This document shows, in pieces, positions 24,501-36,500 of a stretch of DNA of 64,000 bases; position 1 is the first letter of the stretch, and each line of letters begins with the position of its first letter. Below the pieces are notes generated by a model that saw only the letters and a list, made by a program, of their open reading frames with translations, searched no databases and was not told the DNA's origin. Both the position numbers and the translations under genes were made by a program. The stretch is taken from positions 2,673,259 through 2,737,258 of the forward strand of contig CM068553.1 of the NCBI GenBank assembly GCA_035048495.1. The letters are read 5' to 3'. The DNA comes from Euptelea pleiosperma. Lineage: Eukaryota; Streptophyta; Magnoliopsida; Ranunculales; Eupteleaceae.

Positions 24501-27500
24501 CTTGGGAAAGTGGTTATGGCGTTCCGCGGAGGAAATGTACGGTTTATGGACAGTGATATGGAAGTAGAAACCAAGGGTGAGACAATAACATGACTCAATC
24601 CTCTTAGGGTACTGGGATGTGGAAAGGCATAGCTAAAGGCTATGGGTCCTTCATAAATGGCATAAAGTTCAAGGAGGGTAGGGGTGATTCGGTAAGATTT
24701 TGGGAAGATGTCTGGTGTAGGCCTTCATCACTTCAAGCTACTTTTCCTTCTATCTATGTCATCTCCAATCTTAAAGGAGCTCTTGTGAGGGATTGTGTTT
24801 CAATGGCTGCGGTAGCACAACCTGGAATTTCAGCTTGAGAAGGAATGTTAACAACTGGGAAAATGATGACGTGGTATCTCTTATTAACTGCATTGAACCA
24901 GAGAAGGTTTCTTGGAACCGGAAGCATGCACAAGCCAAGAAGTATTTGCAAGGTGGAGGTCATTGGAGGACATTTTCGCAGTTGAATAGGGGAGGAAACT
25001 TTTTGCTTCGTGTGAGAGAGGACGGTAACCGTTGGGTGGAGGAAGCCGATGTCCCGGCTGAGATAGGAAGCTGGTTAAGAAACTTGTTCTCAGATGGAGT
25101 TCACGCCAAGGGTACAAGAAAGCTGTGGAGGAAGACGGTGGCGAGGGGGAGATGTTTCATCGCCGAAGAAAAAAGTAACAACAGGGGCAGATTTCTAAGC
25201 TTAGCTAAATTTACGCAACACGGGCGTAACAAATTTTTCTGCTTTCCAGAAGGCAGCAACAGAAGTGGATGGGCAGCTCTGGCTGAGGGTCTGGAGACGC
25301 TGTTTTCTCAGTCCAAAGGAGGAAGGAGATAGTTCAGAGAGAAGCCGCCAGTGACCAGAACGAAGTCCGAACCCCAGGCCGTTGGTCAAATTATCAGAGC
25401 TGGTCACTCTTCAGGTATAGCCATCAGCTACCCCGATGGGGAGTTAGGGGTTCTCGAACGCTGGAATAATGCCTTAATCTGCGAATCCTCCTTTGAACAT
25501 CCTCTGTGGGAAGACATAGCTGTGGCCTTAAATCTCATTTCCGGAGTTGCTCCTCTCTTCTATTTAATCCCCTGCGAAAGAAGTCAGAGGCTTTTTTTCG
25601 TTGAGGATCCGGGTATACTCCAGTTCCTTTGTCATCTGACATCCATCAGGGTTGGTGAAGACATCATCTACATCAGTAGATGGAGGCCGGCGGTGAACGC
25701 GGCTGAGGAGGCGGGATCCTTTAGCCCCATATGGATTCAGGTCCTCGGTTTACCTTTCCACCTCTGGAATGCCGACATCTTCGAGTGCATCGGACGGTTG
25801 ACGGCAGGGTTATTGGAGATCGATCAAAAGGCCCTCTCTGGAACAGACTTTAATATGATCCGTTTGAAGGTCGGAGGTAGAGAGGAAAACATACCAAGAA
25901 GGATTCTCGTCAAGGATAAAGAAGTATCTCTCTCCATCCAGATTAAGATCTGCGATGAAGTTAACAGGGGGTCAAAGAAGATCCAAACTGGGGTGCTTTT
26001 CAACTCTCCAGCCGATGTTTTAGTACCGGGTAAGAGGAATCTTACCGTCACCGGTGATAGCAGGGGAGGCGGTGCGTCTGTAGTCTCGCCCGGTGAGAGT
26101 AGGGTGGAGGACTCCCTGGCGAACGCCGCAGGTGATAACGTGGCAAACCGTAATAGGAGCTTCTGCGCCGAACCTGTTAATAGTCGACAGACGGACTTGA
26201 TGGGAGTACGATCAGAGTCCCGCATAGCCCCTCTCACGCAGGGCTCTTTTGAAAAGCCAGTACTATCAGGCGATAGTTCGCTAATGGGTGGGAAGCTGGG
26301 ATCTGGAGACGCGTGGAGGAGTTTCTCGGACGACAAAGGTAAATCTACATCTACACGTGCCACGCCTAGAAGTTGGCCTCGGGTTACGTCGAGGAAAAGG
26401 AATCATTTCCGGATAGCCCGTAATCGGTTCCGTCGGGTCAAGCGCAAAGGTAAGGGTCAGAAATCGTCGGGTCGGGTCTGCGAGGCCATTTTAATTCCCC
26501 TCTCGGACTACTCCTGTCGCGATATGAACCCGCACTCTAAAGTTCCACCTAGTGCAGACGTCTTCCCAGGACCAAAGCCAACCCCAATCTTCGATGTTTC
26601 TAGTGAAGGGAGTTCAGCTAAGAAGACCAAGGACAAAGGTAAGGGTCTTTCTTCTCCCCACCCATCTAGCCCCCCTTCTGACTCCTCCCCTCTCCACATC
26701 AACTGCCAACAAGCTCCGCTTCAAGGAGGTTGTTCGCCGAAACTAATTTCAGCCAGAGATTCTTCGAAGGAAAAACAACCCCAGGGTGATTGTTCCGGTG
26801 ACGAGAGGCATGATCGAAAGGATGCAGAAGCCATTATAGAGTCAGGTCTAGCAGATACCCGCGCTATCGCAAAGAATTTATCCGGGGATTTAGCGATGGT
26901 GAAGCTATCCGCAGCAAGGATGCCTGGTTTTAACGGTAATCCTGAACCTCACAATCCAGTGAGTATGGATGAAGAAAACCTGAAGGCGTGGTTTAGGGCG
27001 AACATTTTGAAGTTGAGTAAATCTCTCGACCTTTCTTTTCACGGACACGAAGAAGAGACACACCTTATGCTACTTTCTATCCTCGGAATTCCTGCAGATT
27101 CTTTCTCTGCAAAGCCAGTACCCCTTTTGTTGGAAGATACCAGGAAGGCTGATACAAGGGTTGCCATCAGGGACCAGACCAACGGAGCCCCAATTCTGTC
27201 CGACTCAAACAGAACAGACAAGGGGGAGACAGAATCTAACAGGGATAGAGAGAAGGGTCAAGGGGCAGGGGAGGTAGAATCTAGTTCAAGCCACCAACCC
27301 AAAGTTAATAAGGTTCACCGGGAAATCCAAAGGCTGGCCAGTCCATATAACTCAGGAGGTAGTTTAGTGTACGGTAGCCGCAGGAGAGGGAAGAAACATG
27401 TTGCTCAATGAAGCTTAAAATATTTTCTTGGAACGTCCGAGAGTTGGGGAACAAAGATAGAAGGGGAATAGTTAAAAGTCTGAGTAAAAGATGGGGGGCC

Positions 27501-30500
27501 AATGTTCTTATCCTCCAGGAGACGAAGCTGGAAAAGTTGGACTCATTGGTGATTCGAGAGCTATGTAGCTTTTCTGACTTTGGTTGGCAGGACCTCCCAG
27601 CTTATGGGACGGTGGGTGGTATAGTCCTAATATGGAACCGCAATGATCTTGAGGTGATGGAGTTTCTGGTCGGAGCCTTCTCAGTTTCTATTCGTCGTCG
27701 GTGTGTGGGGGAACAACTTATTTAGGTCCTTACGGGAGTCTATAGGCCGTCGACTAGCACTTACAGGGACCAATTTTAGGCAGAATTGGACGACATTGAA
27801 GGCCTCTGGGATGACCCTTGGTGCATCGGAGGGGATTTTAACGTCATACGGTTCAGGCATGAAAAGAACACTGGGGCAGAATCTCCAGCAGTATGAGAGC
27901 CTTTGGAGCCTTCATTGACAGACATTTCCTCATGGATCTACCCATGAGTGGGGGAAGTTTCACTTGGTCTAATAACCAAGCAAACCCCACCTTATGTAAG
28001 CTGGATAGATTCCTTGTTTCCCCGAGTTGGGATCATGACTTCCGAGGAGCTTCGTTGTTAGCTATTCCTCGGGCCGCATCGGATCATTCTCCTCTGGTTT
28101 TGGATTGTGGCGGATCTAATTCCTGCCCCTCGCCCTTCCGCTTTGAAAATATGTGGCTTTGCAATCTCCAATTTAACAATAAGGTGCAGGAGTGGTGGAA
28201 ATCCTTCTCTTCGATCGACAGAGCTGGGGTCTCTTTTCGGCGCAAACTCAAGGATCTCAAAGGGAAGATAAAACAGTGGAATCGGGAGGTTTTCGGAAGA
28301 GTTGATCAGAGAACGGGTTTTATCCTTGAAGAGTTAGCCTTGTTTGATCAAAAGGAGGAGGATGGGTCCCTTCCTCAGGAGGATCGGGCTAGGAGACTGC
28401 ATCTTAAAGCCGAGTACCAACAAATGGTGAAAATGGAGGAAATAAGCTAGAAGCAAAAATCTCGTGTAAGATGGCTGAAGGAAGGAGACAACAATACTCG
28501 ATACTTCCATAAGGTGGCCAATGCAAACAGAAGAAGAAACTTCCCATCTCGGCTAGTTGTTCGGGGCAATGAGCTAGGGGAGGAGGGCAGAATTAGGGAA
28601 GGGGCAGTAGGCTTCTACTCGGACCTTTACTCCGAGACAGCCTCCTTTAGACCTAAGTTGGATGGCCTCGAGTTCGATCAGTTAAACGCAACAGATAGGG
28701 AGAGTTTGGAAACACCCTTTAATGAGGAAGAAGTTCTGATAGCGATCTCTGACTTGGCAGGAGACAAGGCCCCAGGCCCAGATGGGTTCACGATTGCTTT
28801 TTTCAAACAATGTTGGAAGAGTGTTGGTCCCGATTTTTCATGCGTGTAGTGGCGGATTTCTAAGAGGAGGGTTTCCTGGACTACGCTTCTAACAGTACTT
28901 TCATAGCCCTGATTACAAAGTTTCAAGGGGTAGTGGATATTACCAATTTCAGGCCTATAAGTTTGGTGGGAAGCACCTATAAAATCATCGCTAAGATGCT
29001 CGCTACGAGGATAAAAAAGGTGTTGCCTTTGGTTATTTCTCCATCTCAAGGGGCTTTTGTGCAAGGTCGACAAATATTGGATGGTGTTTTGATAGCTAAT
29101 GAGTGCATTGACTCTAGATCTAAACAAGGGAACCCGGGGATAGTTTGCAAGATCGATATGGAGAAGGCCTACGACCATGTAGATTGGAGATTTCTGGACT
29201 ACATGCTGAGTAGATTGAGTTTTGGATGCAAATGGAGGTCTTGGGTTTGGAAGTGCATCTCTTCAGCCTCCTTTTCCATTCTTATCAACGGATCTCCAGC
29301 CGGTTACTTTAGAAGCTCCAGAGGGCTACGCCAAGGAGACTCGTTATCGCCCTACTTGTTTTTGGTAGTAGCTGAGGCCTTGGGGAAATTGATTTCCAAG
29401 GCTGTAGTAACTGGGGAGTTAGAAGGCTTTGTGGCTACCCCAGGGACTAGAGTTATTTCTCACCTCCAATTCGCAGATGACACTCTAGTATTTCTCGGAT
29501 CCTCCACTTCCCAACTGAGATTCCTTCGAGGGATTTTGTGTTGCTTTGAAGCCGTCTCGAGGCTCAAGGTGAATTTGTCTAAGAGCAAGGTCTTTGGGGT
29601 GGGCGAGGTGGAGAACATTCAAGATCTAACTAATATTTTGCAGTGCAACGTGGATACTCTCCCATCCACCTACTTGGGTCTCCCGCTTATAGGTCAAAGG
29701 CTCTTTGGGACCCAGTTATCGAATGCTTTGGCAGAAGGTCGGCTGCGTGGAAGGCTAGATATCTTTCGAAAGGGGGCAGACTTGTCCTTATTAAAAGCAC
29801 CATATCCAACTTACCTATCTATTATATGTCCATTTTCTCTATCCCTAGCAGCGTGGCTAAGGTCTTGGAAAAGATTATGAGGGACTTCCTGTGGAAAGGA
29901 AAGGAAGGGGCCCATAAGATGCACTTGGTTAAATGGAAGGAAGTATGTATGGCCAAAGAGAAAGGGGGCTTGGGTATCAAGAACCTCAGAGTGATGAATC
30001 AGGCTCTGCTGAGCAAATGGGCTTGGAGGTTTGGGGAGGATCATTCTAGCCCTTGGTGGGAGGTTATTGCGGGCAAGTATGGGGTCTCTTCCTTCGGGTG
30101 GGCAAGTAGAACAGTTCGTACACCGTACGGATGCAGCGTGTGGAGAGACATATCCAAATTCACTCCAGACCTTATCAGGGGTGTAAGATACAGAGTGGGA
30201 TCGGAGAGAGGATCAGATTCTGGGAGGACCTATGGTGCGGGGAGGCCCCCCTATGCATTGAATTCCCTGAGCTTTATTCTCTTTCGGAGAAGAAAGATAG
30301 GTCCATCCTTGATTGTGCCCATTCGGAAGGAGATGTTTTAGGTTAGAACCTTGGCTTCAGAAGAAACCTCAATGATTGGGAGGTGGAACCCTTGTCTAGA
30401 CTGCTTCTCCGCTTGCAAGACGTCCATATCTCTCCTTTGGGTCGGGATAGGCGGAGTTGAGCCTGGACCAAGAGCGGGTCGTTCACAGTTCGTTCTCATT

Positions 30501-33500
30501 ACGAGTTTCTTCACTCTTCTGATGAGCCTCAGTTCTCAGCCTCCTTGATCTGGTCCCTACAGTTCCCTCTAAGGTGGCTTTCTTTACTTGGGAAGCCTCC
30601 CTGGAGAAGATCATGACAGTGGATCGCATGCACTCAAGAGGTATTATCATTGTTGATTTCTGTTGGATGTGTCGTCATTGTGGAGAAACAGCGAATCACC
30701 TCCTATTACATTGTGATGTGGCCAAGGAGGTTTGGTCCTCTTTCCTCCACGAGATGGGGATGAATTGGGTGATGACGGCAAATCTCTTGGCCCACTTCCT
30801 TAGCTGGCAATCCAAAGCTTTCTCCGCTAGAGGTAACATTATTTGGAGGATGTTCCCTTTTGCCATCATATGGGGCTTATGGAAGGAAAGGAACCTAAGA
30901 GTGTTTGAGGGGAAAAGTGAAGATACGACAACAATCATATTGAATATCAAGGGGCTGCTGTTTCTATGGACCAGGGCTTTTACGGAATGTAGGGGTTTAT
31001 TTTTCGAGGATTTTGTATTTCGTTTGGACCTAGTATGCTCTAGGGATTGAGGCCTTTGGCTCGCCTTTTGTGTCTGGGGCCCTTTGTTTGGTTTTTGGGT
31101 CCCCCTTGGCTCAGTAGGTCACCTCGACCTCTGTTCGCCTCGGAGTTTGTAAGTTTCTTCTTTTCTCTCAATAAAGCTTATACTAAAAAAAAATTACTGC
31201 ATTGAAGGGGCGCCGATTTCTCCATTGCAGGACTACCAAGTGGGAACCGAAAGGAAATTTCTCAGTTAGAACGTTTTGCCTCCAAACTGTTTCTACAGAG
31301 TCCTTCCCATTCCCTAAAAATTAGTTTGGATATGATCTCCAATCCTGTCTAAAGTGGCATTCTTCGTATGGAGTACTATGCTCAATAAGGTTTTCACAGT
31401 GAACAATTTGGTTAGTAGGGGATTCCAATTACCTAATATGTGCTTCTTATGCAAGGCTGATGGGGAGACAGCTAATCATATTTTTCCCGGTTGTCGGTTT
31501 GTAAAGGAAGCATGGATAGCGTTTTTCAGTCTTTTTTATATCTGTTGGACGTTGCCAAAAAGCATATTCGAGCCTTTTGACAGGTGGAGTTCCATTGCTT
31601 TTCCTCACCTCGATCCCACTCTCTGGAGCTTACTTCCTTTCACCCTATGCTGGGAGATTTGGAAGGAGAGGTACAAAAGACCTTTTGAGGAAAAGGAAAT
31701 TGATCTTGATGCAACGATTTTGAAGATCAAGCATGCTTGTATTTTTTGTCTTCTTCAATAAGGGGTTTCAATTGAGGGCTTTGTTTTTAGGTGGGGTGGC
31801 ATTGTCAATGAGCCAAGATGAAATTAGCTCCTTTTTTTATAACATAGGATGTCCCCACCCCCTTTGGAAGTAGGACTAATCCCTACGGATACGCCTAGCC
31901 ACCACAAACTGGCGTATCGGGTAAAATCGTAGGGTATTATTCCCTCTTGGAGACTCAATCTCACGACCTTGGGGAGCACACCCAAATCGCTCAACCACTA
32001 GTCCACCACCCCGGGTGGTAATTAGCTCTTTTTTTGTGCCTTTCAGCCGCCCCTGGGCTTTGTATCTTTATATAGCAGGGTTCGTTGTTCTCCATTCTTT
32101 TCTAATAAACTAACTTTTTACCACAAGCCCATGAGATTAAAAAATTAGGGTTAAGACGGCCAAGAAAAGAATGGCAATTCCTAGCAGCATATTCCAATTT
32201 TTTTTGATAAGTAGCACCATATTCCAAGTTGGGTTCTTAAATTCGAACAATAGCATTTAGGAACCTGGCTAAGTTTGAATACTTGGCCAAAAGTGAGGCA
32301 CCAAGGAATATATTTCTAACTCAAAAGCAAGCTAAAAAGTGCCAAGTGAAAAGATTCCCAACTACAGTAGCAAAAGCAACTGTACGTATTCAAATAACTA
32401 TGGAGTAATGCATAAAAAAAAAATCAAAACATAAGGTAGACCGTAGAACCATTTGGACAAAATATGTAGATAACCCCTCACCTTGGCAAGTAGAGTCTTT
32501 CCTGTCCCAGGTGCTCCTGTCAAAAGAATTCCCTGCAAATAAGTACACTTATTAGATTCATTCATACCCAAGAAGCAAGAAGAAATTAGCAAAAACAAAG
32601 AGCTTTGCTAAAAAAAGGTTGACCAAGAAATTACTTAATGGAAGAATCAGAAAGGCATTACTGCCAAAAAGGATTTAAAAATATTAAAATTCATATAAGA
32701 TAGATAATAAAAATGGAAAAAATATTATTTAGACATAAGGAAATAGAAACAAACAATTAGATGAGGACAAACCGATAAAAGCATAGAGTAGAAGTAAGCA
32801 TGGGCTAACCATCCATACATAGTTATATAGAAACAACTAGGTTCACCCGACATAGCAAATGAATGATTTGTAAGATATATGCATAGAAGACCATCCAATA
32901 ACCTTATAGCAAACATTACAAGATTCATCAAAGAAAGGTCAAAGAATTACACGTGAAACAACATACATACAGAAACGACCATTCAAGTCATAGAAGTGTG
33001 ATTATAAAAAACATAGAAATATAAATTTTAAGAACTTAAAAATCTGAACAAACCTTGGGCAACTTCCCTCCAAGGCGAGTGAACTTTGTTGGGTTTTTGA
33101 GGTACTCCACTACTTCCTCAAGTTCTTGTTTTGCATCATCACAACCTTTAACATCCTTAAAGGTTTTCACGTTCTGCAGGAAAGTCAATTAATTAATTAG
33201 GTATTGGAATGAAAAAAAGTGAGTTATGCAAAAATCAAAGCAAAAAACATAATCTTACCGTTTATAGCAAAATGCTATGACAGAGTTCTAAAAATAAATT
33301 TAATCCAGCCCAATTTTGACTCTTATTTTTCAAAACATATTACAAAACCTAGCTATTTGAAATAAAATAGTAAGAAATTGAAAAAAAAAGTGAGATTAAG
33401 TTGCATCTCATCACATACACACACTCATAAAACTGGTATTGCTGAAACTGCAGATCTTAGATACTTTAAGACAGAATAAATCTACCTTCTCTGGCATAAC

Positions 33501-36500
33501 TTCTTTGTTTAACTCCTTTGGGGAGTATGAAGAACTTGATCCAACACCGGAAGTACCTATCCCACCTAAGCTGCTTACATATTTTTGAAGTGCAGCTGCA
33601 CCCATCACCCTAGCAACAATGCTTATACTTTAAAAACAATTGAGAACTCAAGATTTCATGTAAGGAAATAAGATCTCAACAGATGTTAAAAAATTTCATG
33701 CATTTCAAACCAATGTTACAAACTCATTTCTGGTGGGAAGTCACCTATGTTGAATGAATGAAAGTGGAGTTCCCACCAGAAAATCTTAATAGTCCTGGAC
33801 AAGAGAAACACAGAATTTGCATAAACTTCAAAGAATCAAGTAAACAGGATGAGGGCTACAAAAATAGTAAACAGAAAAAGGGACATGGAGAACATCATAC
33901 CACATCAAGCCGACAACAACCGTAAACAAGATAGTTGAGAGAAGCTCTTGAGCAAATCGTGTTGGTCTGTTCGATGCTTTAGGGTCAACCTATTATGGGA
34001 AAAACCATTAGCTGAGCATTGCTGGTCTTATAATGCAGATACAAATAGAACTCAGTAGTTAGATAGAGGACACATAAACATCAGCAATCTTTCCACCTAT
34101 TTTGGATTAGTTGTATCAAAAGTCAAAAGTGCTGCACTAATAATAGCAAGAGAACCAAAATTGTGCTTATGTATTACTTCTTACCATCACTACATGCAAT
34201 GGCTGCTTCTCAGATATACCAGGGCTCAGAAATGGCTCATCCATGTTCCCTGATGCACGCTGCTTCAATTCTTGCAACTATTGGTAAAAGGTCAACAATC
34301 AGTAGAGGCAGACTACTAACTAAAGCAAAATCAAATCCTAATGAATGAAGAAAACAATGAATTGAAAATGAAAGAGAATACATTTGAATTTTGACGTAAC
34401 ATATTGAAGAAATGCAAGGCCAAATATATAATAAGGAATGTAATTAGAAAATGAGCCAAAACAATGCTTCCAAAACAGTGTTTGAATCCAAAAACTTTAG
34501 TTCTCAACCAACTAACACTATTTTGGAGGCACACATTTTTCATTGATGAGAACTGGGGGAAAATACAGCAGATTTGCATATTACAAGCAAACACTAGAGG
34601 ATATGGAAAAATGAGAAATTGTTCAATATTAAACACTCCACGGTAATCGATAAACTGCATATGCCACCAAAACAAAATTAAGAAGCAACAGCAGACAAGG
34701 GCTGACGTTACCAATGTAGGAAGACTGGAAGGCTTTCCAGACTGCTCATCCGGAAGGTATTCTGCTATAGCATTAGTAACCACAAGAGCTCTAAGATATT
34801 CTGCAACTCCTCTACTATCTGCCGCGTGATCCCTTTGTTCAAAACGCCTGATGACAGACTCGGGACTGCCCAGAATATCAGAATAATTTATGATAAAACC
34901 CTGAACTGGTAAGTATTAAAATATCAAATAGTTTTTTTTTTTTTTTTGATAAGTTACAAAAACAACATATAAATCGAAATACATTCCGTAAAATTAGGGG
35001 CAAATCTGCATTACTACCTCAGCATGCAAGAGATTAATAGTAGATATTTTAAAAAGTATATCTAGAAAAGAAAACAAGAAAAACAAACGCAATGCATTTT
35101 TTATTGGCAATTATAATTTTTGGGAGTCTAATTGTGAATAAGTAGACCCTTAACAATCTAAGAATCCAAGGGGTGGCGCTTGATTCTTTCTCCGGGAAAG
35201 GTCGTTTCTTTGGTGGTTTCTTCCTTTGCAGTTTTGCGGGTGATATGGAAGGAAAGAAATCATAGGATTTTCGAGGGCAAAGAGGAAGGGATTCCCAAGA
35301 TGGTCTTGCACATGAAAGCCTCTCTCTTCCTTTGGTCCTCTGTTTATCCTCTCTTTAGAGGATGCTTCTTTGAATCTTTTGTATATAGATGGGATGAATT
35401 ACTAGGAGAACTTCCTCCTTAAGGAGGTAGTTTAGTCTTTTTTGTTCTTTTTGGGATTTTTCCCTTTTTAATGAAATATACACATTTATCTAAAAAAAAA
35501 GACAATCTAAGAATCCAGATTGGGCAACATACACTTAGTTCACTTAAACCATAAATAGTTCCAATAAAGAGGCCCGCTAAAACTTACGAAATCAGTGACT
35601 ACAGTATTTTTAGAAGTAGAGACATAGGGTAAAGCACTTCTACGGCCTAAAGAGTGAGCGTAAACCTCAAGACACAGAGACTAAGCCTAATGAGCATGCA
35701 TTTTTAAATGAACGGTTAAAATAAAAAATAAATTACAGAAACTGGAAAAAAATCTAATCCATATGGGAAAAAGATGCTTTTGTTGATGTTATTTAATGTA
35801 CAATAACTTATTGTTTAGGGAATTACTATTTCCAGAGCAATTTTTACTTCTAGAGCAAAAAAAAAATTTGCACTCCCACTTTACTTCTTCCAAAGTAGTT
35901 TTATTTATTTTTTGGATAAGTATAATATATTGAAAGGCAAAAAGAGGCCCAAGAAAGAGGACGAGAGGGCCTCCAAACTGTTGTGATTAAGATTGTAACC
36001 AGCATTTGAAGAAGAGGGAGAAGAAGAGATTTAGGGTTTGAAGAATAAGAGATGAGAGAAGAGAATAGAGTTGGGAGAAAGGGTGAAATCGTAGTAGAGT
36101 GTATTATGCTACATGATTTCACAAATATTCATAATATTTGAACACTTTTCATAATTACAGAGACACCCCTACAGAATATAAAATATTACAAATAAGCCCC
36201 TGACAACATTCCCCCTCAAGCTGATGTGAAGATATCTATCATTTGGGGTGTCAATTTTACCCGTTTAACCAAAACCGAAAACACCGGTTCCGGTTCCACA
36301 TTTTTGGGAACTGATTAAAAAGGAACCGAAACCGGAACCGAACCGAAAATAATGGTTCCGGTTCTGGGTAGTTTAATATGGAACCGAAACCGATAGAAAC
36401 TGGAACCGGAACCGAACCAATAAGAACCAAAACCAATATATAAATAGAGTGTAAAAATTCTCATATTATCAAGATTGGACCCAATATACCTGGAATCGAA

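Larger units (their letters stand above)
24898..31193 (+). mobile_element. Near full-length L1-type LINE (6.3 kb)
   Basis: A two-ORF non-LTR retrotransposon. The direct repeat ACTGCATTGAA flanks it (24887-24897 and 31196-31206; TTAACTGCATTGAA against TTACTGCATTGAA when extended). The 3' end has CAATAAAGCTTATACT and an A9 tail (31185-31193). Contents: ORF1 (to 27411) and ORF2 (27408 to about 31050) with endonuclease, reverse transcriptase and zf-RVT domains. It is antisense to FTSH9, in intron 7. ORF1 has one premature stop and ORF2 several lesions, so this copy is probably dead, though structurally complete. Confidence 0.88.
24418..32110 (+). mobile_element. Older, 5'-truncated LINE split by a younger LINE
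   Basis: The first half (24418-24897) reads [33 protein letters not shown] and [17 protein letters not shown], the post-RT part of LINE ORF2. It stops in mid-domain and resumes at 31196 after the inserted element, with zf-RVT ([33 protein letters not shown]) and [14 protein letters not shown] text within 31354-31761, and a tail to about 32110 that is interrupted by a SINE (31839-32019). The two halves line up with the uninterrupted LINE at 21180-22300. Several frame breaks make it non-functional. Confidence 0.8.

Noticed and set aside
24793..25332. Single 179-aa ORF as a gene
   Set aside because: It is a chance fusion of the older LINE's ORF2 fragment (before 24897) with the N-terminal part of the younger LINE's ORF1.
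25824..26363. 179-aa minus-strand frame inside LINE ORF1
   Set aside because: Shadow of the GC-richer ORF1 on the other strand; no recognisable domain.
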